Below are positions 1 to 7,241 of a stretch of DNA of 9,822 nucleotides, piece by piece (position 1 is the first letter of the stretch; every line of letters begins with the position of its first letter). The translations under genes and the position numbers were made by a program. The stretch lies in assembly GCA_023134935.1 (NCBI GenBank), contig JAGLUD010000239.1, positions 1 to 9,822 of the forward strand. The letters are read 5' to 3'. This DNA is from Paracoccaceae bacterium (GTDB lineage: Bacteria; Pseudomonadota; Alphaproteobacteria; Rhodobacterales; Rhodobacteraceae). The notes below the pieces were generated by a model. The model was not told the origin of the DNA, ran no database searches, and saw only the letters and a list, made by a program, of their open reading frames with translations.

Positions 1-3000
1 CCCATCATCGCGGCAATCACGATGTCACGACCGGTCCGCAGACCACCGTCGGTGCGCAAAGTTACGCGATCACGAAGGTTATTCAGCGCCAAAACCTGGT
101 GCGTTTCGGTCAGGCCCATTTCCCAAGGCAGACCGACATATTTGATCGAGGTCGCAGGCGAAGCGCCAGTACCGCCATTATGACCCGAGATCAAAATCAC
201 ATCAGCCTTAGCCTTCGCAACACCCGCCGCAATCGTACCAACGCCGCTGGAAGCAACGAGTTTAACCGTAACTTTGCAGCGTGGGTTGATCTGTTTGAGG
301 TCGTAAATTAGCTGCGCCAAATCCTCGATCGAATAGATGTCGTGGTGCGGTGGCGGCGAAATCAACGTCACACCGGGCGTCGAGTGCCGCAACCGTGCGA
401 TCAGTTCGGTCACTTTGATGCCGGGCAACTGCCCACCCTCGCCGGGTTTCGCCCCTTGGGCAACTTTGATTTCCAGCTCTTCGCACTGGTTCAGATATTC
501 GGCAGTAACGCCAAAACGACCCGAGGCCACCTGCTTGATCTTCGCCGATGGATTGTCACCGTTCGGTTCAGGATGGAAGTGCGCAGGGTCTTCACCGCCC
601 TCGCCAGAATCCGACTTAGCGCCAATCCGGTTCATCGCCACGTTCAGCGTTTTATGTGCCTCGGGGCTAAGGGCGCCCAGCGACATACCAGGTGTCACGA
701 AGCGTTTACGGATCGATGTGATGCTTTCAACCTCATCCACCGAAATTGGTGCATTCGCTGGTTTAAAGTCCAACAAATCACGCAGGTGGATCGGTGGTCG
801 TGACTGCATATCCTTGGAATATTGCTTGAACAACTTAAACGATCCACGATCACAGGCAGATTGCAACAAGTGCATCGCTTGCGCTTCCCACGCGTGGGTC
901 TCGCCACTTTTGCGGGATTTATAGAACCCGCCGATCGGCAATATGTCCTGCCCTTGCAGCCAGCCGGTCGCGTGTATTTTCAGCGCCGCACGTTGAATGC
1001 CGGTTATCCCGATGCCGGAAATCCGGCTATGCATACCAGGGAAGAATTCAGCAACCATGGCGCGTGAAAGCCCCACGGCTTCGAAATTCAGACCACCGCG
1101 ATAAGACGAAATCACGGAGATGCCCATCTTCGACATGATCTTAAGCAAGCCCTGATTAATCGCCTCCCGATACCGCAACTTGGCTTCGTCCAGCGTGCAA
1201 TCCAGCAGCCCGCGTTCAATCCGGTCCGCTAATGAATCGAGCGCCAGATATGCGTTAACAGTCGTAGCGCCCGCGCCAATCAGCACCGCAAAATAATGCG
1301 GATCTATACACTCAGCCGACCGGATGTTCAGCGATGTAAACGTCCGCAGACCTTTCTGTACCAACCAGCTATGCACCGCAGACGTCGCCAAAATCATTGG
1401 CAATGCCACGCGATCAGCACTTTGATGCGTATCCGTCAAAACAATATGCGCAGTTCCAGCCCGCACGGCTTCCTCGACCTCGGCCTGAATGCGGTACAAA
1501 CCTTCTTGCAAACCCTGCGGGTCATCAATCGCAAACGTACAGTCAATCGTCGCTGCACTATCGCCGAAATATTTCATCATCGCCCAGAAGCGACCGTTCG
1601 AAACAAAGGGGCTATCCAGCGTCAGAATTTCAGTTTGGCTGCCATCTTGGTCCAACACATTCTTCAAATTTCCGAACCGCGTCTTCAGGCTCATCACCCG
1701 AAATTCGCGCAAACTATCGATAGGCGGGTTCGTAACTTGGCTGAAATTCTGCCGGAAAAAATGGCTTAACGGACGGTACATTTCAGACAGAACGGCCGAA
1801 GGCGTATCATCACCCATCGATGCCAGAACTTCCTTACCATCTTCCGCCATCGGATGCAGGATCATCTCCATTTCTTCAACGGAATACCCGGCCGCGATCT
1901 GCCGCGTCCGCAAATCCGAACCCGTAAACTTCGGCCGTTCATCCACCCCGTCGGTGATTTCCTCAAGGTCCGTAATCGCCTCGACCCACTCACCAAACGG
2001 CGATGCGGCGGCCAGCATATCTTTCATGTCAACGTCATGCCAAAGCTTGCCCTCGGCCATATCGACGCCGATCATCTGCCCCGGTCCAAGTGCGCCCTTT
2101 TCGATCACACCCATCTCGTCTGTCGGCACCATGCCAGTTTCGGAACCCGCAATCAGCAGCCCGTCACCCGTAATCGCATAGCGCATCGGGCGCAGACCGT
2201 TACGGTCCAAACCGGCGCAAACCCAGCGCCCGTCAGTCATCGCCAAGGCGGCGGGGCCATCCCACGGTTCCATCACGGAATTCGCATAGGAATACATATC
2301 CTGCCACGCTTTCGGCACGGCGGTCGCCATGTTCGTCCAGCTTTCAGGCACCAAAATCGTCTTGGCCATCGGCGCATTACGCCCACCACGAACCATCATT
2401 TCAAAAACGGAATCGAGCGCCGCTGAATCTGAAGATCCGTTCGCGATAACCGGTTTAATATCCTCGGCCATGTCACCAAACGAATTCGACGCCATCCGAA
2501 TCTCGTGGCTTTTCATCCAGTTAACGTTGCCTTTAAGCGTGTTAATCTCGCCGTTATGCGCCAGCATGCGGAACGGTTGGGCCAGCCACCACTGTGGGAA
2601 CGTGTTGGTCGAATAGCGCTGGTGATAAATCGCAAACGCACTTTCAAACCGTTCATCCATCAGATCAGGATAGAAAACCGCAACTTGCTCGGCCAACATC
2701 ATGCCTTTGTAGATCACGGAACGGCACGATAGCGAACTAACATACAGCTCGCGAATTTGCGCCGCTGCTGCAGCTTTTTCAATCCGGCGGCGAATGACGT
2801 AAAGTTCACGTTCAAACGTAACTTCGTCCACACCTTTGGAATTTGAAATGATGATCTGCTCGATCTCTGGCCGTGTCGCGTTGGCCTTTTCGCCAAGGCA
2901 CGAAATGTTGACTGGAACATGCCGCCAGCCATAGATGTAATACCCCATCCGCAGCACTTCGGTTTCAACGATTGTACGGCAGGTTTCCTGTGCACCAAAA

Positions 3001-3344
3001 TCTGTACGCGGCAGGAAGATCATGCCAACAGCGATCAGATTATCGTCAGGCTCGTGCCCTGTGCGACGGATTTGGTCATAGAAAAACTTCACCGGAATCT
3101 GAACATGAATGCCCGCCCCATCGCCGGTTTTCCCATCCGCATCCACCGCCCCGCGATGCCAAACGGCCTTCAGCGCGGCAATGCCGTTATCAACGACCTG
3201 ACGGCTTGGTTTCCCATCAATGGAAACGACGAGACCAACACCACACGACGAATGCTCGTCATCCTCGCGGTAAAGCCCGTTTTCAGCCAGATTTTTGCGT
3301 GCAACTTCGTGTTCAGCGGCCCATTTTTCGTCATACTTGGTCAT
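1..3344 (-). CDS. gltB: Glutamate synthase (NADPH) large subunit, C-terminus off the left edge
   Basis: GltB makes two glutamates from glutamine and 2-oxoglutarate, using electrons delivered by GltD; it acts in cytoplasmic ammonium assimilation. The frame is open for 1114 codons and runs off the left edge; the family is about 1500 residues. Visible in order: Cys34 in HSSCGVGLV, the expected glutaminase nucleophile, so the first 33 residues are probably a propeptide removed on maturation; the amidotransferase motifs HQRYSTNTF (from residue 241) and HNGE (263-266); a central domain; then the FMN/synthase domain with SGEGGED (913-919) and SGHNGGTGASP (His1055). By comparison with Azospirillum GltB, the 3Fe-4S cysteines should lie about 20 residues past the edge. 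The ATG at 3344 is supported by GGAGG (3352-3356) seven bases upstream and by the family-typical start MTKYDEKW. No frameshift or internal stop was seen. gltD lies upstream on the same strand, so the order is gltD-gltB, the reverse of E. coli gltBD. Confidence 0.97.
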   Translation of the reverse strand, partial: MTKYDEKWAAEHEVARKNLAENGLYREDDEHSSCGVGLVVSIDGKPSRQVVDNGIAALKAVWHRGAVDADGKTGDGAGIHVQIPVKFFYDQIRRTGHEPDDNLIAVGMIFLPRTDFGAQETCRTIVETEVLRMGYYIYGWRHVPVNISCLGEKANATRPEIEQIIISNSKGVDEVTFERELYVIRRRIEKAAAAAQIRELYVSSLSCRSVIYKGMMLAEQVAVFYPDLMDERFESAFAIYHQRYSTNTFPQWWLAQPFRMLAHNGEINTLKGNVNWMKSHEIRMASNSFGDMAEDIKPVIANGSSDSAALDSVFEMMVRGGRNAPMAKTILVPESWTNMATAVPKAWQDMYSYANSVMEPWDGPAALAMTDGRWVCAGLDRNGLRPMRYAITGDGLLIAGSETGMVPTDEMGVIEKGALGPGQMIGVDMAEGKLWHDVDMKDMLAAASPFGEWVEAITDLEEITDGVDERPKFTGSDLRTRQIAAGYSVEEMEMILHPMAEDGKEVLASMGDDTPSAVLSEMYRPLSHFFRQNFSQVTNPPIDSLREFRVMSLKTRFGNLKNVLDQDGSQTEILTLDSPFVSNGRFWAMMKYFGDSAATIDCTFAIDDPQGLQEGLYRIQAEVEEAVRAGTAHIVLTDTHQSADRVALPMILATSAVHSWLVQKGLRTFTSLNIRSAECIDPHYFAVLIGAGATTVNAYLALDSLADRIERGLLDCTLDEAKLRYREAINQGLLKIMSKMGISVISSYRGGLNFEAVGLSRAMVAEFFPGMHSRISGIGITGIQRAALKIHATGWLQGQDILPIGGFYKSRKSGETHAWEAQAMHLLQSACDRGSFKLFKQYSKDMQSRPPIHLRDLLDFKPANAPISVDEVESITSIRKRFVTPGMSLGALSPEAHKTLNVAMNRIGAKSDSGEGGEDPAHFHPEPNGDNPSAKIKQVASGRFGVTAEYLNQCEELEIKVAQGAKPGEGGQLPGIKVTELIARLRHSTPGVTLISPPPHHDIYSIEDLAQLIYDLKQINPRCKVTVKLVASSGVGTIAAGVAKAKADVILISGHNGGTGASPATSIKYVGLPWEMGLTETHQVLALNNLRDRVTLRTDGGLRTGRDIVIAAMM

Positions 3345-3369
3345 ACTAAAACCTCCGAAGTTAATAGTT

Positions 3370-3407
3370 GGTTAATGCATATAGTAAGGTCCCATGACCC
3401 ATTAACC
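3370..3407 (-). repeat. Nested inverted repeat in the gltB leader
   Basis: GGTTAATG (3370-3377) and CATTAACC (3400-3407) are perfect 8-base inverted arms separated by 22 bases. Inside them, directly abutting the right arm, is a small hairpin GGTC-CCAT-GACC (3388-3399). In the gltB-sense RNA this could fold as a compound stem ending about 13 bases before the Shine-Dalgarno sequence. It could instead be a protein-binding dyad, since the arm centres are 30 bases (about three helical turns) apart. No U-run follows, so it is not a typical intrinsic terminator. The arms are AT-rich and short, so chance is possible. Confidence 0.4.
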
Positions 3408-3432
3408 TTTTGTTTTTGTTCGTTAACGTCAA

Positions 3433-3475
3433 ATTGTACATACGCGTTGTGCACGTGTTGTGTACGCATTGTGCA
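3433..3475 (-). repeat. Four-copy TRYACAAY array between gltD and gltB
   Basis: Read on the gltDB coding strand, four octamers fit TRYACAAY exactly: TGCACAAT (3475-3468), TACACAAC (3464-3457), TGCACAAC (3453-3446) and TGTACAAT (3440-3433). Start-to-start distances are 11, 11 and 13 bases, so successive copies sit on nearly the same face of the helix. The array lies 27 bases after the gltD stop and about 90 bases before the gltB start. It could be an iterated operator or activator site for a second gltB promoter, or a repeated protein site on the intercistronic mRNA. I do not recognise it as the site of a named regulator, and no clear -35/-10 pair was found beside it. Confidence 0.5.
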
Positions 3476-3501
3476 TCCGTGATTTGTGGCAAAATTAACC
3501 A

Positions 3502-4923
3502 TTATGAGCCCCCGTTAAGCGATTTAGCGATGCTGTCTGCAGCATCACGGCCATCCTTAATCGCCCAAACCACAAGGCTCGCGCCGCGTACGATATCGCC
3601 GATGGCATAGACGCCTTCAAGGTTGGTTTCATGGGTCTCAAAATTGGCTGAAACGGTGCCCCAGCGGGTCACTTCCAGCTCCGGCGTGTCCCACATAACG
3701 GGCAAATCTTCAGGCTCAAAACCCAGCGCCTTAATCACCAGATCGGCCTTCTCGATATACTCGGCCCCTTCGATTTCCTCAGGTGCCTGTCGCCCTGTCG
3801 CATCCGGCGCGCCAAGACGCATTTTCTGCACCATCACGCCCGTAACACCATCATCACCCGTGAAGCCTTTGGGCGCTGCAAGCCAAACAAACTCGACACC
3901 CTCTTCTTCGGCGTTCTGTGTTTCCCGAACGGATCCCGGCATGTTCGCGCGGTCACGCCGATATAGGCATTTCACTGATTTGGCACCTTGGCGAATGGCC
4001 GTACGAACGCAATCCATCGCTGTATCACCGCCACCGATTACGACAACGTTCTTGCCTTCGGCATTCAGTTCACCGCTTTCAATTTCCGGCACATCATCGC
4101 CAAAATTCAGGTGATTGCTGGCCGTCAGGTAATCCAAAGCCTTAACAATTCCACCCAGTCCTGCGCCCGGCCCGCCGAGGTCGCGGGACTTGTAAACCCC
4201 AGTTGCTATTATAGTTGCGTCATGTTTCGCCCGAATATCCGCGAACGAAATATTCTCGCCAATGGCGCAATTGTTAACTATTTCAACGCCGCCATCTTCC
4301 AGCAGTTTCACCCGCCGCATAACGATATCTTTTTCCAGCTTAAACCCGGGGATGCCATAGGTCAGCAAACCGCCGGAGCGATCATTGCGATCATAAACGG
4401 TCACCTTAAACCCAAGCGAGCGCAACCGATCAGCCGCCGCCAATCCACCGGGTCCAGCACCAATAATCCCGACGCTTTCCGACCGCTCAACAGACGGCGT
4501 GGTCGGTTTAACCCAGCCATTATCCCAGGCCGTATCAGTGATATACTTCTCAACAGCGCCGATAGTAATCGTGCCATGGCCAGATTGCTCGATCACACAA
4601 TTGCCTTCGCAAAGACGATCTTGCGGGCAGATACGACCACAGATTTCTGGGAAAGTATTCGTCGCCTGACTGATCTGATACGCTTCTTCCAAACGCCCTG
4701 TCGCGGTCATCAGCAACCAGTCGGGAATGTTGTTGTGAAGTGGGCAGTGCGATTGGCAATAAGGCACGCCACATTGGGAACACCGACTGGCCTGCTCAGC
4801 TGCCTTTTTGTTAATGAATTCGTGGTATACTTCCTGAAAGTCATCCCGCCGATCCTCGGCCGAGCGTTTCTCAGGCATGTCGCGCGCAACATTAACAAAC
4901 TTCAACATAGGCTGCATTGCCAT
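3502..4923 (-). CDS. gltD: Glutamate synthase (NADPH) small subunit
   Basis: GltD oxidises NADPH through FAD and passes electrons via iron-sulfur clusters to GltB. From the ATG at 4923 it is 473 residues, normal for the family. Residues 48-60 hold C-x2-C-x4-C-x3-C (CSQCGVPYCQSHC) and residues 95-109 hold a second four-cysteine set (EICGRICPQDRLCEGNC); together these are the expected cluster ligands. GAGPGG (155-160) is the FAD Rossmann loop, GGGDTAMD (297-304) the NADPH loop, and GDIVRGASLVVWAIKDGRDA near the C-terminus is the conserved FAD-contacting segment. The frame stays open upstream to an ATG at 5070, but those 49 codons have no family-like sequence, while 4923 has a good ribosome binding site and gives the usual start before LKFVNVARDMPEKR. 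gltB follows 157 bases downstream on the same strand, so co-transcription is likely. No terminator is visible in the gap. Confidence 0.97.
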   Translation of the reverse strand: MAMQPMLKFVNVARDMPEKRSAEDRRDDFQEVYHEFINKKAAEQASRCSQCGVPYCQSHCPLHNNIPDWLLMTATGRLEEAYQISQATNTFPEICGRICPQDRLCEGNCVIEQSGHGTITIGAVEKYITDTAWDNGWVKPTTPSVERSESVGIIGAGPGGLAAADRLRSLGFKVTVYDRNDRSGGLLTYGIPGFKLEKDIVMRRVKLLEDGGVEIVNNCAIGENISFADIRAKHDATIIATGVYKSRDLGGPGAGLGGIVKALDYLTASNHLNFGDDVPEIESGELNAEGKNVVVIGGGDTAMDCVRTAIRQGAKSVKCLYRRDRANMPGSVRETQNAEEEGVEFVWLAAPKGFTGDDGVTGVMVQKMRLGAPDATGRQAPEEIEGAEYIEKADLVIKALGFEPEDLPVMWDTPELEVTRWGTVSANFETHETNLEGVYAIGDIVRGASLVVWAIKDGRDAADSIAKSLNGGS

Positions 4924-5154
4924 CCCAAAACCCTCTTCCAAGTATAATGCGTTCAACGCCCTTAATACTGGGAGTGGGCGCTCCAATAAAGACAGTATAA
5001 CTGACCTAAATGCAAGATATAACCTAGAAGCGGCAAAAGTGCGGGAAAAATACTTAAAAATAGGTCGCATTTGTTTACTAAATGAAAGAATGACCTTTGA
5101 AATAAGGCTATGTAGTGTACCTCACATTGATTCGATTTATTCAGGATTTCTCTG
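4924..5154. promoter_or_regulatory. Divergent gltD / uppP intergenic region
   Basis: These 231 AT-rich bases must hold the promoters for gltD (leftward) and uppP (rightward) unless either is leaderless. No convincing -35/-10 pair with proper spacing was found on either strand. On the gltD side there is a near-palindrome GACAGT-ATA-ACTGAC (4991-5005, one mismatch between arms); it contains TATACT on the minus strand, a possible -10 without a good -35. GACCTA at 5003-5008 and its inverse TAGGTC at 5061-5066, plus GACCT at 5092-5096, are possible operator half-sites. For uppP, AGGA (5142-5145) lies nine bases before the ATG at 5155. Confidence 0.4.
4931..4939 (-). promoter_or_regulatory. Ribosome binding site that fixes the gltD start
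   Basis: The coding strand reads GGAAGAGGG here, seven bases before the ATG at 4923. This purine-rich stretch supports 4923 over the upstream ATG at 5070, which would add 49 non-conserved residues. A second in-frame ATG two codons downstream (4917) is a less likely alternative. Confidence 0.65.
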
Positions 5155-5958
5155 ATGCCGTTAATATATCTACTGATTCTCGCCCTAGTTCAGGGCCTGA
5201 CCGAGTTTCTACCCGTCTCATCCTCTGCACACCTAATCCTATTACCCAGCCTGATGGGGGCCGAGGATCAAGGGTTGGCGCTGGACGTAGCTGTGCATGT
5301 TGGCACCCTGTTTGCAGTCATCCTGTACTTTCGCAAAGACGTCGCATCGGCCCTTCGCGGTGCACTTGATGTCCTGCGTGGGAACGTGAAAACAGACGAT
5401 GCGAAACTGGCGATACTATTGGTGATCGCAACGATCCCAGTTGTGATCGTCGGGCTGATATTGAAGGTCACGGGCTTGGCCGACGCGATGCGTTCCATCG
5501 CGGTTATTGGTTGGGCGATGCTGGGTTTTGGCGTGGTGCTCTATTGGACAGACCAGCAGGGCAAGGCGACGAAGCAAATGCGCGATTGGACGATGCGCGA
5601 AGCCGTAATTCTAGGGCTGTGGCAGACCTTGGCGTTGATCCCCGGAACCTCGCGTTCTGGGGCTACGATTAGTGGGTAACGAATGCTCGGATTTGGTCGC
5701 GAGCAGGCGGCGCGCATATCGATGTTGATGTCAATTCCGACGATCATCGCTTCGGGCAGCCTGCTGGCATTAGACGTTGTCGGGCAGGCTGACTGGGCTT
5801 TGGCGAAGGACGCGTCCATCGCCGCCGCGATGGCATTTGTGGCGGCCCTTTTCGCGCTGACACTCATGATGCGCCTTCTGCGCAGTGTCAGCTTTACACC
5901 CTACGTGGTGTACCGAATTGTTCTGGGCGTCGTCCTGTTAGTGGTCGCATATACCTGA
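5155..5958 (+). pseudogene. uppP: Undecaprenyl-diphosphate phosphatase, interrupted by one in-frame stop
   Basis: UppP (BacA) is a polytopic inner-membrane phosphatase that converts undecaprenyl diphosphate to the monophosphate carrier for peptidoglycan and other surface polymers; overproduction gives bacitracin resistance. One frame from 5155 to the TGA at 5956-5958 would encode a normal protein of about 267 residues, but a TAA at 5677-5679 splits it into 174 residues and a same-frame remainder of 91 residues that could start at the ATG at 5683. The N-terminal part carries QGLTEFLPVSSSAH (residues 13-26, catalytic Glu17 and His26) and PGTSRSG (163-169, with Arg167). The stop falls right after SRSGATISG, where E. 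coli BacA continues with a glycine. The C-terminal part retains the final membrane helices and SFTPYVVYR. No other lesion is seen, so this is a recent nonsense mutation, a sequence error, or a gene read by readthrough or reinitiation. Identity is sure; functional state is not. Confidence 0.85.
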
Positions 5959-5959
5959 A

Positions 5960-6946
5960 TCAGTTAGGGCTTTTACCCGACTCTGTGATCGCCGAGAACT
6001 GCCCGTATGCGCGGTAATGGTACAGGTATCCGTCCAACACAGACTCCATCGCTGTTGGCTCGATACCAAGTTCGCCAAAACCGGCGGCACCCTCGTTAAC
6101 AACATTATCGACTGCGAGCACCTTTAACTGATCGCGTGTCAGCATGGCTGGAACAAGCCCACCGGTAAGCTTCTCGATCATCTCGAAACTCCATGCCTTC
6201 GTACGCGCGATCCACTCTGGAACATCCAGTAGAATGCGGCGACGGCCGGCTACTTCCATAGCACCCTTGGCTAGGTCGTGTAGCGATAAAACTTCCGGAC
6301 CGCCAAGTTCATATATACAACCCGCGACATCGCCGGTTATGGCTGTCTCCACCGCTAACGCGATATCGTTGACATAGACGGGCTGGAACATTGTGCCCGC
6401 GCCAAACAGTGGCAAAACGGGGCTTAGGCGGCTGAATCCGGCCATCCGGTTGAAGAACTTGTCTTCGGTGCCGAAAACTACTGACGGGCGCAAAATCACG
6501 GCGTCAGGCATCGCTTGCACAACAAGTGCATCACCCTCGGCTTTGGTTTCGAAGTAAACACTTTCGGCCGCTGCATTAGCACCCAGCGCGGATATGTGAA
6601 CCAGCTTGGAAACACCGGCTTCGGCACTAAGACGGGCGATCAGACCTGCCGCATCCACGTGCACATCTTCGAATGACTGGAACTTGGTCTCTTGCAAAAT
6701 CCCGACACAATTCACGACAGCATCCGCACCCTCGATAGCGCGTCGGGTCGATGCCTCGTCGCGTACATTGCACAGCATGGGTTCTACTTGACCGACATCG
6801 CCATATGGCTTCACGTACATCGCTTCGTTCGGGCGGCGAACAGCTACGAGAACGCGCCAGCCTGCACGCGCCATTCGGTGTGCGATATAGCGGCCGATAA
6901 AGCCAGAGCCACCGAAAATTGTGACGGTTGGAGTTGTATTGGACAT
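5960..6946 (-). CDS. Complex I NDUFA9-like NAD(P)H-binding protein (atypical SDR)
   Basis: A 328-residue protein of the extended/atypical short-chain dehydrogenase type that includes the mitochondrial complex I accessory subunit NDUFA9. The N-terminus has the Rossmann loop FGGSGFIG (11-18) followed by a helix and a basic strand end (VAVRRPNE), suited to a dinucleotide. NCVGIL (79-84) ends the fourth strand, and YFETK (131-135) fits the YxxxK catalytic pair. LRPSVVFG (152-159) and FQPVYVNDIA (187-196) are typical of the NDUFA9 branch. No signal peptide or membrane helix is evident, so it is probably cytoplasmic or peripheral. In bacteria this branch is generally linked to complex I assembly or quinone-related metabolism; the exact reaction here is inferred and uncertain. 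The ATG at 6946 has AAGGAG about eight bases upstream. Its TGA (5962-5960) lies one base from the uppP stop, tail to tail, with no terminator between. No confident promoter was found upstream. Confidence 0.88.
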   Translation of the reverse strand: MSNTTPTVTIFGGSGFIGRYIAHRMARAGWRVLVAVRRPNEAMYVKPYGDVGQVEPMLCNVRDEASTRRAIEGADAVVNCVGILQETKFQSFEDVHVDAAGLIARLSAEAGVSKLVHISALGANAAAESVYFETKAEGDALVVQAMPDAVILRPSVVFGTEDKFFNRMAGFSRLSPVLPLFGAGTMFQPVYVNDIALAVETAITGDVAGCIYELGGPEVLSLHDLAKGAMEVAGRRRILLDVPEWIARTKAWSFEMIEKLTGGLVPAMLTRDQLKVLAVDNVVNEGAAGFGELGIEPTAMESVLDGYLYHYRAYGQFSAITESGKSPN

Positions 6947-7050
6947 AGCGGAGACTCCTTGAATAATGCGTACTTAATGCAATACGCCTCAAAGGAACGG
7001 TGGACAAGACGGATTTATTCTTAAGGGCTGGAAATTCGGGAAAAGCCCCG

Positions 7051-7077
7051 TTGACAGCCCCCCGTCGCGGGTATAAA
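7051..7077 (+). promoter_or_regulatory. Sigma-70-type promoter of tRNA-Leu
   Basis: A perfect -35 TTGACA (7051-7056) is followed after 15 bases by TATAAA (7072-7077); reading the -10 one base later as ATAAAT gives a 16-base spacer. Transcription would begin near 7084-7088, leaving a very short leader before the tRNA at 7094. GCGGG (7067-7071) and CCCGC (7079-7083) form a perfect inverted repeat around the -10. The GC-rich stretch after the -10 resembles the discriminator of stringently controlled stable-RNA promoters; that regulation is inferred. Confidence 0.75.
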
Positions 7078-7093
7078 TCCCGCCTGCACACCT

Positions 7094-7180
7094 GCCCAGG
7101 TGGCGGAATTGGTAGACGCGCTAGCTTCAGGTGCTAGTGTCTGTATAGACGTGGAGGTTCGAGTCCTCTCCTGGGCACCA
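7094..7180 (+). tRNA. tRNA-Leu(CAG)
   Basis: An 87-base class II tRNA with encoded CCA. The acceptor stem GCCCAGG (7094-7100) pairs perfectly with CCTGGGC (7170-7176), followed by discriminator A and CCA (7178-7180). The D-arm contains TTGGTAGACGC. The anticodon stem GCTAGC with loop TTCAGGT puts the anticodon CAG at 7128-7130, reading CUG. A long variable arm (GTGTCTGTATAGACGTG region) is typical of leucine tRNAs, and the T-loop is GTTCGAGTC. It closely resembles E. coli tRNA-Leu(CAG). No intrinsic terminator is evident in the 61 bases before the convergent kinase gene. No duplicate of its 3' end, as would mark an integrated element, was seen in this window. Confidence 0.97.
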
Positions 7181-7241
7181 AAACCCAACGATACTTGAAG
7201 TAAATGCACTGAAGTAGTTGATGTGATTTGCGCGAAAACCC

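Noticed and set aside
337..2426. Several long plus-strand open frames opposite gltB (for example 337-924, 1489-2181, 1854-2426).
   Set aside because: They lie antisense to a strongly conserved gene, have low-complexity or Arg/Ser/Pro-rich translations with no recognisable motif, overlap one another, and lack convincing ribosome binding sites.
3988..4947. A 319-codon plus-strand open frame opposite gltD.
   Set aside because: It mirrors the conserved gltD frame, shows no family motif, and is best explained as a shadow of gltD codon use.
4943..4948. A perfect TATAAT on the plus strand as the uppP promoter.
   Set aside because: The hexamer 17 bases upstream (CCATCC) does not resemble a -35, and the site overlaps the gltD leader more than 200 bases before uppP.
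4924..5070. A 49-codon N-terminal extension of gltD from the ATG at 5070.
   Set aside because: The added residues do not resemble GltD N-termini, and the ATG at 4923 has a well-placed purine-rich site. The extension probably covers promoter and leader sequence.
6979..7007. TTGTCC-17 bases-TATTGC on the minus strand as the promoter of the NDUFA9-like gene.
   Set aside because: Spacing is right, but the -10 matches the consensus at only three of six positions, too weak to annotate.
7025..7048. GGGCT/AGCCC inverted repeat upstream of the tRNA promoter as a terminator.
   Set aside because: The stem is only five bases with a 14-base loop and no T-run follows on either strand.
7160..7241. tRNA-Leu 3' end as an integration attachment site.
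   Set aside because: No second copy of the tRNA 3' end, integrase gene or foreign-looking sequence is present; the flanking genes look like core chromosome.
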